The notes: generated by a model not told the origin, from the letters alone. A stretch of DNA of 64,000 bases from Anseranas semipalmata (GCA_013399115.1 VXAA01006526.1:1336013-1400012); one strand, 5' to 3'. Shown: positions 26,703-39,254, numbered from the stretch's first letter. Program-made: numbers and translations.

Positions 26703-26709
26703 TGCCCTG

Positions 26710-27960
26710 CCATCCTGACCAGGCAATGATCAGTAAGTCACTTTTTAATGATGTGGCATACAGTAGGATCTGGATTTATACTCTTGAACTGAGAAAACAG
26801 GAAAAAAAAAAACACTGAGTGCATGTGAAGATCATGGTCATTGGGAAGAAGAGGGTTCAAATAATGTAATTAAAATAATGAAACAAGATAAAATTGATCC
26901 ATTTAAATGTTTTAAACATTTGTCAACTATCAAATCCAGAGGGTCAACTTGCAAATAGCAAATACCACCCAGCAATGAATTTAAACTGGAAAGGCATCTA
27001 AAACAAATTTCTCACACAGCTGCTTTTTAAAAAGTTAAAGAATCCAGAGGCAAAACAGCCAATGAGAAGCAAAGCAATCAACACAGGAATGGCATAAAAT
27101 ACATAGCACCCTTCTTGTTATTGAAGTTTTCTATAAGATATAACAGATCATTCTAAAAATCTTATCAAGGTATACCATTAGCCCAATTTTAGAGCTTTCT
27201 CTGATAAATTATTTGAAGTGGTATTTAGTATTTTAGTGACTTTGTATTTCTCTAGCATAATTTCCTCCTCCATTAAGTAGCATTCTGATTTTGTTCTTTA
27301 ATGAAATCTTGTGCCTCAATGTTGTTGGAGAATGCATATGCATAGAATAACTAATACTTTTTCTGGTTTTTATAGTCTTCCAGAGTTTTCCCTCCTGACT
27401 TTCAAAATGATAAAAGGCACTCAAACAACAGCAACGCTGTTTCCATCAGGAACATGGGGCTGACAATTAAAACTAAGTGTGTGAGAGGAATTCTCTGAAA
27501 ATGTGAAATGCTCTACAGTATTCAGAGGAATACAGTTTCTTCACAATAGGTGCCATAAGTCTCAACAGAACTATAAATCAGGCAAGCTGTCAGCACGAAA
27601 ACAAAAAAGCAGGTTTAAAACTGGTTTCATAAATTTGAAATATTGGAACACTATGTATATGACAAAGAATGGTATCTGCATTTGTGTTTGCCATCTAACA
27701 TATAGCTAATAAAATGCACTATAAATAGCTCCCTGCAAGGAAAGTTAAGAAAATAATACACAGAAAGAGATTGAAAAGTCAGTACCGGAGATGTTTGCAA
27801 TAAATGAGGGCAGTTGTTTGAAACAGCAAATGTTTTGAACCCACTGCACATCAAAATACCAATAACAATGACTTAATAGAATACAATTTCCTAATTGTTT
27901 TTCTCTCTACTTACCTCCCTCTCCCCCCAAGTATTATACCCTAATTAAAGAACTTATAAT
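26710..27960. other. Gene-free AT-rich DNA
   Basis: I see nothing gene-like. Short frames on both strands are AT-driven, and no mobile element is recognisable. Confidence 0.45.
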
Positions 27961-27968
27961 TCCTCTTC

Positions 27969-28025
27969 AAGAGAGGAAAGCAGAAGAGAGGGGAGAGAGA
28001 AGGGGAGAAAAGAGAAGAGAGAAGT
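27969..28025. repeat. Polypurine (GA-rich) tract
   Basis: The plus strand from AAGAGAGGAAAG to GAGAAGAGAGAAG is almost purely A and G, interrupted only by one C near 27981. Long polypurine-polypyrimidine tracts can adopt triplex (H-DNA) structure and may bind GAGA-type factors. It lies about 300 bp from the candidate exon at 28328-28508. Confidence 0.8.
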
Positions 28026-28327
28026 AACTCCTCACTTGTGAAGGCTGAATAATCTGGAGAGGAACAGGAAACTCCTAAGACACAAAACTTGCATACCAAC
28101 AATTTACAGTAATGACAATTCAAAGTATCAGGAAGCAGGCTTCAAAGGATCATGAGAATGACTTAAAATTCTTCAGATTTAACACCAACTTGTAATTCTC
28201 TCACTTTGGCTTCTAAACTGAATAAATATGAGATTCGCATTTTGAAGTCTGTATGTACAATCAAGAAGTACTTCAAGAACAGCACAAAATATCATAAAAC
28301 TCATGATAATATTCCCTGAGCGGTCAC

Positions 28328-28508
28328 CGTGAATTTCATCTGAGAAGACATCCCAAAGGCAATCTTTGCCTGCCAGTGCTATCTTTGTATCACCACCATT
28401 AGGGTACACATGCAGAAGACCCTCCTGTGTCTTCAGCGTAGTTCTGCGATTGCAGCAACCCAGGTCACACTTGTCCTTCTTGGGCCCTGCACACCAGGAC
28501 CTATCAGG
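28328..28508 (-). CDS. Candidate minus-strand exon, cysteine-rich peptide (unidentified)
   Basis: On the minus strand a strong 3' splice acceptor (pyrimidine-rich stretch ending GGGTTGTCTCAG) opens into an uninterrupted frame. The peptide begins PDRSWCAGPKKDKCDLGCC and continues NRRTTLKTQEGLLHVYPNGG, with five cysteines within the exon. A possible donor, ACG|GTGACC at about 28326-28331, would give a 181-bp exon, but its +5 base is poor. If no splice occurs, the frame runs on through a hydrophobic stretch (IIMSFMIFCAVLEVLL) to a stop at 28179, as in a terminal exon. Local GC content is above background. I do not recognise the protein. No partner exon is identifiable, so a chance ORF or a non-coding transcript exon remain possible. 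Confidence 0.3.
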
Positions 28509-28599
28509 CTGAGACAACCCAGAGAAAACAGAGTGTGCACATATAACTAATACTGACTCAACATACACGTTTAATGCAAATTTTTCCACTCAGAGTATT

Positions 28600-30590
28600 A
28601 ATTTCTCATTACGACCTCCCTTGAAACCATTCTAAATTTTTTCATCTTCTAAACACTGCCAGATCAAATCATGCTTCCCTCCTGTAACAAAAAAAATGCA
28701 ACTGATACAGCTTTATATGGAAACTGCACGAATCTGGAATAAGTCTCATAAGGCAAATCCTCAGATAGACATGACTTGCAATTATTATTATTGTAGCTTG
28801 GATTCACATCACTGGCCAGATGAGTACTGGTTCCTGCAACTTAGATGCTCTTACTTTTTACCGTCTTTTCCCCAGATACAAAACTACCTGAAGTTTGACT
28901 GAACAATTCAGCAAGATTCAGGTGTTTCCTAATGAAAGATGGGCAAAATTCAAGTCAAGTGCATTTATGTAGGTGCACTGACACAGGAATGTCTCTCATA
29001 AGCCATATAGCATGAAATTTGTTGGCACTGTAACATGCAAAGCATAGTGGTACTGGCAATCACTATAAAAACTTGATAACTCAGGTATTGCTCTTTATGG
29101 GACAGTGGTAAGTCTGTAATTATGGACAGGTCAAATAAGTAGTATAAAGCAATCCAGCTTCTGCATTGCTGCAAAATTTTAAATAGAAATAGAGGCTTAA
29201 ATACAGTTTTTGAAAGTCTTTGAATGCAAGGTAAAAAGAATAGGAAGCACGGAAGTCTGTAAGAAGCTGTTCCTGAAATGTTACTGGTTGATATATATAT
29301 AAGACAGATGCATTTCTTTCCTCTAAATTAATTTCAAGTTTATTCTAATAAGTACTTTTCTTCCCTTTACTGCTAGGAGTTCAATGCAATAATGCAAACA
29401 ATAACATTAGTAATTTTAGAGAATCCTCTGTGTGTGGAATATGTACATTTTCTAGTAGGTTCTATCAAGAGAAGAACCTTTTATTCTAGAAACATTAACT
29501 GTATTTTCCCTTAATCTTAAATAAACTCTAACAAGTTTATTTGTTAGAACATCTTATTCTTACCAAAGGGAATTGATTGTGCACATTCAACACTTCAAAA
29601 TGCTCACTACTAAGAGTTATCTGCACCAAATTTACCCAACTAGTTAACAACAACAACAAAAAAAGGATTTGTGTTGCAAATGTTTTGAATTGGTTCTCAA
29701 AAACAAACAAGAAAAGCCCAATACACATGCACACAAAGCAAGATTCTTTAAATGTTCCCTTAGCCTTCATGGTAAATCAGAGATTTTTTCTGCAATGACT
29801 TGTGCAATTTGACTGGCACAATAAAATGATTTTGCAAGTGAAAACAGCTTTCTGTTTTACAAAATGGAAAGTTGCCTCATCAAAATGAGGAGAAGGAAAT
29901 GAAGGTCAGAACAGTGATTCATCTTCCTAAGGCAGAGTCACATCGAAGAGACCTTGAAAAAGTCAAGTAGTTACTTATGGGCATTTGAAAAAGAGAAAAA
30001 AAAGAAAAATCACATAAATGAAAATTGTCTGAAAATAAGCACCAATTGTCTGTCTGTTCTCGGAGCTATTTTGCCTTCTGCAGTGTATCACTAAGATGGG
30101 TGATTATAGCAAATTATTGTAAAAGACAATCTTCTAGAGAAGTTTTGAGAGAGAGATTGATTGGTTAGTAAGTGTACAAAAGATGCGGAAAAGACAGAAA
30201 ATGAATAGCAATAAAGAGAAAGAATACATTTAAAAAAGAAGAAACTGAAGACAGGCAAAGCTCCTAAAGTTTCTTTTGTTTAACATTAATCCTAAGAAGT
30301 GGATGAAACTAAGACATCCTTCTTACCCCAGGAATACATTTTTATGTTTTATAGTCACAAGTAAAAAAACTCTCCTTCTCCTCTGATCTGGTCTCTGCAA
30401 ACAGTAGTGCTGAATGCAACGCGCAGCAAAAATCAACAGAATGAGTCCCAGTGACCACAGGAAAAGTCCTTGTGCATCCATCAGCGAGGTTGATTCTTCT
30501 TCAAACCTTCTGTGCCCATCAACCCCGTGGAAACAGACACAGATGTGTAATGGGAATTATTATCTACGTTCAGAATGCAGTGGCACCAAA
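28600..30590. other. Gene-free AT-rich DNA
   Basis: I see no gene. A weak antisense MIR-like resemblance lies at about 29870-29945 (AAATGAGGAGAAGGAAATGA ... AAGGCAGAGTCACAT) but is too diverged to call firmly. A short CAA tract lies at 29646-29660. Frames of 60-77 codons are unremarkable. Confidence 0.4.
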
Positions 30591-30599
30591 GAGTAGTTA

Positions 30600-30690
30600 C
30601 AGAATCACAGAACCATTTAGGTTGGAAAAGACCTCCAAGATCATCCAGTCCAACCTATAACCTAACACTACCAAGTCCTTGATTAGCTGC
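30600..30690 (-). mobile_element. CR1 LINE 3' end fragment
   Basis: The plus strand reads AGAATCACAGAACCATTTAG, then GGTTGGAAAAGACCTCCAAG, ATCATCCAGTCCAACC and CCTAACACTACCAAGTCC. This is the reverse complement of the 3' untranslated end of avian CR1 elements, whose terminus is made of ATTCT(A/G)TGATTCT-type octamers. CR1 copies are usually severely 5'-truncated with only this end left, as here. The insertion is in minus orientation and loses similarity after about 90 bp. Confidence 0.85.
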
Positions 30691-30699
30691 AGGATGCTC

Positions 30700-33390
30700 A
30701 GTTCTCACAAAGCCGGGTCACAGCGTCTGTGTTGGACATGATGCATTACACGCATTGCATAGGGAGGGAAAACGGGACCTTGCTAGGACTGGATCCTAAC
30801 ACAGCATTTCAGCTTCCTTCCACATTATTAAATAGAAAAGCAGAGCAGGGTTTGTAGATGGCTTAGAGGCACACAGCTGCTAGCCTAAGAGCCAAAAATT
30901 ACCAGTTCTTTCACAGTGCCTACATACGTGGACGATGACAGCTCTGTAACTATTGCTACTGCTCCTTATCTGCAAAAGGAGTGCTAACAAAATATTTGTT
31001 GAAAAGTAGCTGAAAATTTTTGGTTTTGCTAGGAAGATTAAAGATGGATGGTTTCTGAATTGTAAGCGTTCTCCATTTTATTCCTTTATGGAACTTACTT
31101 CTCCTTTCTACTGGCTTCATATCTTTTCTCAAATCCCTTTTTGCATCATTACATATCATATTCTGATTTACTAATACGCAGCTTTGACGTGGTCATTATG
31201 CCACAGGAACCTCACCAAAATTTAACAGAAGAGTGGTTTTAACCAATTAAATCTGAATTTAACTGACTTCCGGGTGACAGGCAGCACATGCAAGTTCATC
31301 AGAGTGAGAAGAGTACGGTCACAGAGAAGGGTATAATCCCTTAAAACAGACTGAATTTAAAACCTGAAGTGCTATTTTCCAATTCACCTTAAAATCAAAA
31401 GTATATTTCTTGCCTTTTTTAACCATTTACTTAAAAATTCATCTTGGTAACATAACCATGTTTGCTTTCTATTTTCACTTGTATATGTATTTAGTTTGTA
31501 AAATTTTCAGAGCAGCAATTGCCTTTTCACAAAAATGTGTATTACTTAGCACAATAGGGCCAGCATCACCTGGTAAAGCTTCAATAGAATTTTTGATGTT
31601 ATAGAATACATTTAATCAGGAACTATTATAGAATATAGCAAAGAAGTCAACTTTTGTATAGTTAGGTACAGAAAGGCAACTAGTTTATGTAGTGCACATG
31701 ACAGGAAGAATGACTATACGACAATTAAGTTTAAAATATATTGTGATACATCAATTCTCCAAACAAGGTTTCAATATCAAAGTTGTTTTCTGACAGAATT
31801 CTACTTAAGTTTTGACTAAATTAATTGTATGTATTATGTACAGCCTAAAGGCATACCTAAATGAGTCCGAATACAATAAAACATTGCTTACAAGGCAGGA
31901 AAGGAAAGATACAAAGCATAAGAGGAAGAAAAAGAATAGAGGCTCGGTCTTTTCTAAAGTCACTCAGCAATGGAAGTGAAAGGGAGAGCTTTCTCTACAC
32001 TATGAATATTTTTGTTGCTGGAAATTAAAAATATTTGCTGTTCTGAAGTAGGATGAAAAGTCAGAAGAATGTTTCCAAATTATGAAATATCTTGGCTTAA
32101 ATTCAATAGTATAAACATATTTTTTTAATTATGGGTTAAAGTTAAAAGTTGATTCAAACTTTTTAAGAGATGAAAGGATTTAAGAACTTTGATTGAGTCA
32201 ACTCCACTGATAAGTATATGTGTACACTGCAGATAACCTCTGCTCATAATCTCTATATTTCAAAAAGTCTCTCCTTAGCCGTAACTGATTCTTCTTTCCA
32301 AAGCGTGTTGCAGTCTCAGAAGTCTGTAATTCTTTCTTCAGCTTCAAAGTGTAGACTAAATACAAGAGTTCATGAAATTATTTTGTACAGTAAACAAACC
32401 AGAGTAAGTTGAACAAAATGGGAGGACGAAGTACACCTAAAGCACTCTTAATACATAGCTGAGAATAAGCACTTGCAAAGCATGTAACATCAGTCTGCAG
32501 TGGCATCAGAAAGTGAGATAATTCACTCTCATGATGAACCTTCAAGTGAAAGCACTGTAAAAGAGTATAAAATCAAATTATTATTCCTAAAGTTTTAATA
32601 CTTATATCTCATTCAGCCACAGATGTGGTATAGATAACATTGTGACATTATTTCTGTGTCCCTTTGAAATGTAATGGCTGGTGCGATCTCCCATTCATCA
32701 TACCTTTTGCTGTTATTACAGCAGTGAGAAAGACCACAAGATCGCTATCTCCAGATCATAATAAGAACTGGTGGAAATTATTTCTTTTTCCACTTTGTTA
32801 TCACCTTTGTCACAGCAGAGATTAATTCTGTGTCATCTGGGAACATGTATAACTACTCTTCTTTACGAAATGTTACCTATGCAACACTACAGTGACTTCA
32901 ATATTCTGGTAAACGTCATTCCTTCAAAGCTCTCTCTTTATAACATATTCCTTGATAAGGCTACTTTCTTTTTAGATACCAATTAACGAATGTGAAGCCT
33001 GAGTAACAGCCCTGTAAAGCAATGGAAAGGCTGATGGTTGATGTCGAAATGAGGGTGGAGTGCATTCTTAAAGTCTGCCCAGTCTACACATTCCCTATGG
33101 GATAATAAAGCAGTTGAAAAAGAGAGCAGTGGAATGGCTACTCAATCAAATTACAGCATGTAGAAAAGGTCAAAGCAGTAGATCACAATGACATAATTCA
33201 CAGATTATACAAGACATTAAAATTCTGATATGACACTCTTTGGGAAAAAGACTATAACAAGGACAGAAAATGACGGGACATTAATCCATTCCCATGACAA
33301 CATTTGTACCCAAACTGGAAAATGTACAACTGCAACCTTTGTTAAGTCCTTGCTCAGACTGGTTACATGGCTTAATTTTGGATACTACAT
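30700..33390. other. Gene-free AT-rich DNA
   Basis: I see no gene and no recognisable mobile element. Frames of 64-72 codons are AT-driven. The segment at about 33000-33390 leads into the LTR-like unit and is not itself recognisable. Confidence 0.45.
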
Positions 33391-33429
33391 ATTGAATCTC
33401 TGTCAACAAGTTCCAATAAGCAATTGCAC

Positions 33430-33870
33430 ATGCCCTGTACAAGCCTGAACAGATACAGATAAGTAATTTGAAGTAATCACAGCTGACATGTGAACAAGAA
33501 CACTTGAATATATAAAATTAGTCCAGCTTAAAGGGCCTTTCATATTTGCTATATAAAAGCAGAGGAAGACATGGTCACCTTCAGAGATCTAATGTGAAAC
33601 ACGACTCATGACAAGTGAGCGGAGCAGATGGCAGCAACAACTGTAAATACAATATAAATGCAAGGTTCCAGCAGCTAGTGAGGAGCCTGAACAAAAGTAG
33701 ACAGAAGTCAGCAGGAAGATTCTCCTTGCTTGAATGGGCATCACGTCAAGCCTTTGATCACTCCAATTATGTTCATACCATTTATATTTTTTAGTTTGCT
33801 AACTCAATAAATAATACCAACTACACCAAACTGTGTCTCACCCTAGCCATCGCCGTTCAACACATTTCTC
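33430..33870 (+). mobile_element. Probable solo LTR of an endogenous retrovirus
   Basis: The order of signals matches a retroviral long terminal repeat. A TATA box, TATATAAAAG, is at 33550-33559. A polyadenylation signal, AATAAA, is at 33806-33811, about 250 bp downstream. It is followed by a pyrimidine-rich U5-like stretch, CTGTGTCTCACCC, ending near GCCGTTCAACA, which has the CA typical of LTR 3' ends. The U3 start is uncertain; a TG near 33404-33435 is possible. I see no primer-binding site, gag or pol sequence on either side and no clear target-site duplication, so this would be a solo LTR left by recombination. A TATA-containing non-LTR promoter is the alternative. The call rests on signal order only. 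Confidence 0.45.
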
Positions 33871-33879
33871 GTGTCACCA

Positions 33880-35030
33880 CAGAAAAATGAGAACAATTAG
33901 GGAAAAAATATTTTTTTCTGTAGTCTACTGTAGGGCTGCAGTCCACTGTGGAAAAGACATTCGCAGGAGCAGCACGTATAGCAAGTCCACTTTGAGGCAA
34001 ACATGAGAAATATTTTGCATAAGATCATTTGTTTAAAAGTTAGAACAGAAGGAAACAGTGAGTTTCAATAGTAAACTCACCTGAAAGTACCTTGATTTTT
34101 AATACAGCTAAAATTCTTGCAATAGTTATCTGGGGAATACCTTAAGTCCAGCTTTTTGTTAACGTTAAACCTTGTACCTTCATCTTTGACAAAGCAGTAA
34201 CATTAAAGCTGGTTATAAAATTTTAAGTCGGAAGGAACATAAGCTAGAAGGGGACTTCTCTGTTCTGCCAGTGTTACAATCCTAATACAAATGTAGATTC
34301 TATATTCCATTCTCTTTGGTAATTAAACGTGTACATATAGAAAATATACTTTCCAAGCGCTTTAAGTTCATATTCTTATCATGAAAATTTCCCTACAGGG
34401 AAACAAAATTCATGAATATAACCATAAGGAATAATGTGTTTGATGATGTAACATGCCAGCTTTATCATTTCTTCCTTGCTTATAAAGTCACAGCAGGTGA
34501 GATGGTTATCTGTGTGTTTTGCAGCCAAATCTCACACAAGCAAGATTTCTTGTTCCAGACTTTCCGCTTAGCCCATGACTGAGATTTATTTGTCCTTATT
34601 TCTTGTCATCCGCTTTTGTACTTCAGAGTCAAATGAGCCTGCACAGTAGCTCAAAAGTTTAGGTCAGCTTCAAAGAGAGACTCTGCTGAACACTGAACTG
34701 GGACTTAGCCTCTACACGGATGTACTGACACAGTATCATATAATTACATTTTCAAGCTAAATATTTAAAGAACTTCTCAAGGTTGTTTTTTTGTTTGTTT
34801 TTTTACAATTTTTAAACATTTAAAACCTGCTTGCTTATGTAAAACATGCAAGAGAGACTGAGAACCTGTTTTTATTATAAAAACATCTAATCAGTGTAAT
34901 TTATTGCACTCTTCCAGCTTGCATCCCTAGTTATTAACAGTAGTAGCTGCAGAGCATACCCCAGCAACTCAGGTCAGAGCACCAAAGAAATGAAATCAAG
35001 AATAACCTGACCTAACAAATGTTTAAATAA
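33880..35030. other. Gene-free AT-rich DNA
   Basis: I see nothing gene-like. A T-rich stretch (GTTTTTTTGTTTGTTTTTTT) lies at about 34784-34804. No open frame of note occurs. Confidence 0.45.
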
Positions 35031-35032
35031 AA

Positions 35033-35145
35033 AATCACAGGAAAAAATTAGATTGGAAGGGACCTCTGCAGGTCATCTAGTGCACTCTCCTCCTCAAAGC
35101 AGGGCTAACTTCATAGGTGGATGTGGTTGCTGAGGTCCTGAATGA
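35033..35145 (-). mobile_element. CR1 LINE 3' end fragment, diverged
   Basis: The plus strand carries AGATTGGAAGGGACCTCTGC, AGGTCATCTAGTGCACTCTC and CTCCTCAAAGCAGGGCTAAC in sequence. This is the antisense of an older CR1 3' UTR subfamily, whose consensus contains GGTCATCTAGTCCAACC ... CTGCTCAAAGCAGGGCCAAC. Similarity fades past GGTTGCTGAGGTCCT at about 35140. It is more diverged than the 30.6-kb copy, implying an earlier insertion. Confidence 0.8.
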
Positions 35146-35466
35146 AATATGCATAGGTAGTACCAGGACTTCACTTTCAGCTGAATATTAGGCTATGGTT
35201 TTAAAATTCATGTTATGTTCTGTCTGGCCCAATGGATCTTTCATGTTTTTTAGGTGGTAAGTCAATCTCAAAAGCTACCTTAGCTGGTTAAAAATGCTGG
35301 TCAGTCTGGTTCCTGTTTAGCATAACAGAGGCTGGAGCTTTTTCTTCCTCTGTTATTTGTAATGAGTAGTATCAAAGCTGCTTTCTTCCATCCCTGCCAT
35401 TATTCTTTATATTTTGAAGCCAATACTATATTGGAATAACGTGTCACAATATAAACTCCTTTCTTT

Positions 35467-35562
35467 CTGGCAAATTAGAGCTCTGGTGCAAAATACATAA
35501 GGCTATTGAAGTCAAAAGAGTTATGCCAGGGATAAATTACCCTGGTGATGCTTTAGAATTTG
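35467..35562. repeat. Degenerate ancient amniote repeat fragment (tentative)
   Basis: GGCTATTGAAGTCAAAAGAG and TTATGCCAGGGATAAATTAC followed by CCTGGTG resemble the words CCATTGAAGTCAATGGAGTT and TTACACCAG found in old repeats of sauropsid genomes. This is the best of the fragments of this type in the window. The family name is uncertain. Confidence 0.35.
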
Positions 35563-35569
35563 ATGTCAT

Positions 35570-36430
35570 TACAACACAAGGCTTTAGCTTGTCTCTCTGG
35601 TATGCGGTGCACTGTTCTTTACAGAGGTAAACTGTGTTCACTGCAAAATGGTTCAGAAGGGACTCTCTCTACTGTCTTTTCCCATTCTATTTTAAATGTC
35701 TGATATGTATGTCTTCAGGGAAAGACCTCTGTATCTACAGGGTCTTTGATTCAAAGTTATTGCCATCTTCCTCACTTAGGAAGTATTGAAAACATACAGT
35801 TTATTACTGGCAAATCCACGAGCTGAGATGCCTTGTATTTCCTAAACAATATGCTAGGCAAAAAGCTGCACATAGGATTTGGTGCCTTTTACCACTAAAG
35901 GAAGAGAGAATGACCTTGCACAGCAGAAGAGAAATACCCTTCCAGCATTAACTAAACCAAAGCTCCTGGGAAGCACGTGGTGGCATCATAATTTCTTTTC
36001 TACCACTGGTATTGATGTGTACTGCTGCAGAGAAGGGCAGAAAAACATATAAAGGCTGGGATTTTACAGTGAAAATGAGAAAAGATGCAGACAAGTAATC
36101 ACATGTACACCATATTATTTAAAGTTATATCACAAACTAGCAATGAATAATTGTACGGCATTCTCTGCAAATGGTTGATTATGATCAATTTAAGTCTTGA
36201 GAAGCCATACTACATCTAAAGATCATAATACTAAATTTAATGTCTCCAAAAAGATGGAACTGTCAGAAAGAAGGGATATTCTGTGATTTTACTTTCTTCT
36301 GGTCTTTTGTAAGTAAGAGATCACAATACAGGGAAAAGTTAGGTCTTAGGTGGCCACATGACGATAAAACGACTATAATGTTTTGCTCAGTTCTACTAAT
36401 CTTGTCATATACAAAGACATAGTCTAATTT
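35570..36430. other. Gene-free AT-rich DNA
   Basis: I see no gene. A small inverted repeat TTGAT-TATG-ATCAA lies at 36175-36188. The rest is unique sequence without recognisable elements. Confidence 0.45.
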
Positions 36431-36433
36431 AAG

Positions 36434-37395
36434 GTGACCGATACAAGGCAACATCCACTGTACTTCATGTTTTACAAAAGCTCTCAAAGTACCAGGTTCA
36501 AATTACTTCCCGTCCTAAGATGCTTCAAACAGATTTCACCCCTGGGACAGAACACAGCAATTGCACGGAGGCTACGTCGATATCATAACAGAGGCTTGGA
36601 CCCACTGGCCCAGCGGTACTGCATTTCAGATAAAGTGGGGCTCTCAGGTCTATTTATTAGTAACAGACACATGGCATTGGCTGAGCATGAGCAGCCACGG
36701 CTGGATACCGAGAGCTCGAGTCCCAAGACCTCTCTTCCAACTCCTCCATTCCTGGCACAGAGGATCCTTTACCCTGGAGGCCACTCACGAGTGACAGAGA
36801 CAACAGGTTACAGAGCTCAGACCAGCAGGAAACATGGCCCGTGTTCACACTGTGTTTGGCCTGCGTCTTTCTGTGCAACAGATTGCGTAGGAAGCCAACA
36901 CGTACACACACGAGAGAGCGCGCACGTTCAATACTGAGACCAGGATTTTAACACAAATGCAGTTCCACACTGAATATGAGATTGTAAAGGGCAGTGAAGG
37001 ATATGAGATCAAATCAGTACCTGTGGAAAGCCATGGGGAGACCCCTGACGATAAGGATACCAAGAGCTAAGTTTTCTGCCTGTGCTAAAGAGAGCATCAT
37101 TGAAATAGTGGCTAATACCGTCATGGGAACTGAGTTTCAGTACAGACTGAAGGACAATGCCATTCACCTGAACTGCAACAACTCAACACGTACACTATGT
37201 GCTCTTTGGAAACCTCCTTCTCAACAAGTCCAGCGGGACTACTGGACTGTGCATGCATTGGAAAAGCAACTCAGAAAGCAGCTCCTTGAGATACAAATGC
37301 TAAGCTGGAGATTTACAGAGACTCGCAACGACAGCACAGCACACCCAAAACCAGCATTAGCAACTATCCCTAAGAGGCACAAGTTTCATGACTGA
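36434..37395 (+). other. GC-richer island with two long ORFs of unknown status
   Basis: The longest frame in the window (167 codons, 36434-36937) and a 133-codon frame (36994-37395, a different reading frame) follow each other in a segment with more G, C and CpG than its surroundings. The first peptide is polar with scattered cysteine and histidine. The second is basic, with a helix-prone ALEKQLRKQLLEIQMLSWRF segment. Neither shows a domain I recognise. Frames of 77 and 84 codons overlap the first on both strands, which argues that base composition keeps frames open. It could be an lncRNA exon, a decayed mobile element or an unrecognised gene. Confidence 0.15.
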
Positions 37396-39254
37396 TAGTA
37401 AATCAGGGTGAAAGAAAATCAAATGCTAAAACTAACAGTTTTATTCTGTCTTGCCAGCTAGTCATTCAATGGAGCTAAAGGAAATATCTCTCCTAAATGC
37501 TGGGGTCTGGCTGCAGAGCATGTTTACATGCAGATGATGTTAACATTGTCTTAACACAGAGACAGGTGTTCAGACCCGTTTCACTGACTCTTCTCCATTA
37601 CCTACTTGCTGCAATTTGGTCTTGAAACAAGCTTTATGAAAAAGAAAATGGGAAGACCTAAGCCTTAGGTCTCTTTGAAATCTTTCACATTTTGGGACAT
37701 TCCATTGATCTTTTTTCCTACACTTTTTAACAAGCAAATATATCTAGCCAAAGGTTATAGAAATTGATATACAATGGAATCATCACCCATAAGCATTTCA
37801 GTTAGCTTTCTGAAGAACATGGATGAAAGCTTTTGTCACCCAGAAAATTCAGGGTTTAATTTGTTTGTTCTTAATTTTAGATTGTGACCAATTTCCAAGG
37901 AAAAAAAAAAAAAGCCTTCAGTAATAAGATCCTAAAGATATTGCAGCTCCCTGCCAGGGCATCACTGTTCTCACTATTAACAATACATCTGTTGTTAGAA
38001 TAGCGCCTATCTATCAGTCAGGTGACCTACCAAATGATAAAAATAATAAAGCAAGTTTACTAATGGTCTGTAATTATCAGATGAAATACTTCATTTCACA
38101 GATCTCCTGGAAAAATCATGGCTGTCATTCTGGAGAAGTATACTCACACGATGCCAGGTGTAGGAATGTGTACCTGTACGTCATTCCATGCACACCTAAA
38201 AACTCAGTCTTTTGGACTCTGTGCCCAGTGACCTCATGGAAAGACTCAGCACTAGATCATGAACCAAATGCTAAAAATAGGTGATAGACTTTTCTCTTTA
38301 TTATTTATAGAGTTTTATCATCACCTTGTTCCCTACATTTAATACACTTTGCTATGAAGTGCCTCAGGTCTGACACTCTGAGCCTGTCACGCTCCACCTG
38401 TTCTGCACAGCCCTCTCCCATGTGGCCATGCAGCAACTCTTTCTAGGCTACCCTGAGACATACAGACCTCTGAAGAAAGACATTTAGTTATCACATGCAA
38501 AATAATTATTGACAACAGAACCAAAGGGACGGAAACAACCCCATTTTGCCTGATGAACATGTTAATAAAAATGCATTACATTGAATTACCTAATTAAGCA
38601 AGTACAAGAGGAAAATTCAGTTGTATATTCTACATACACTAGAAGTCACCGTTTTATTTTCTATACTACTTATTGTGCCTTCAATTTGCAAAAGCTGAGC
38701 AATCAAAAAATCCTTGCATCAGCTTTAATTGCTCACACATCCAGTGCATAAGTGCTTACATAGTAATTCTTCTGATACACATTTTAAAAGTGTCAGTTTT
38801 CTCGTTTTTTTAAAGCAGTTAACATAGACCTCACAATCTTCTTAAGCCATTATCAACACTACATTGTTCTTTTTTAAGACTTAAAACTTCTTTTATGACA
38901 TATTCTATGTAATTGCAAAAGAGATCTGCTTTCAGATATCTAAATCTTTGATTCTTTAACTTGTATCATTCAGAGATGTTGGACAGAGGGATAAATTTTG
39001 TGAAAAGAGCAAATTTAGTCTAAAATAATTGGATACATCCCTTAACAGAACGTGTATTTTTTTACCTCATGGACTTTGAAATATCAGAAAAGTAAATCTG
39101 ACAACATTTCCCCAGGTTATGATCTTATGTACTGAACATTAAAGTCTGTGGCAGAAGGTTAAATGGTAACCACAGAAATATAACTTTTTATCAGTTATTT
39201 TAAACTAATTTTTAGTCACAAAACCCTCTTCCTGGTGCATTGATTATTTTTACT

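Noticed and set aside
29870..29945. Possible antisense MIR fragment
   Set aside because: Only scattered words match (AAATGAGG..., ...AAGGCAGAGTCACAT), too diverged to separate from chance by eye.
34225..34290. Possible further CR1 3' end (AAGTCGGAAGGAACATAAGC)
   Set aside because: Only one short block resembles CR1, and the terminal octamers and downstream ATCATCTAGTCC word are missing.
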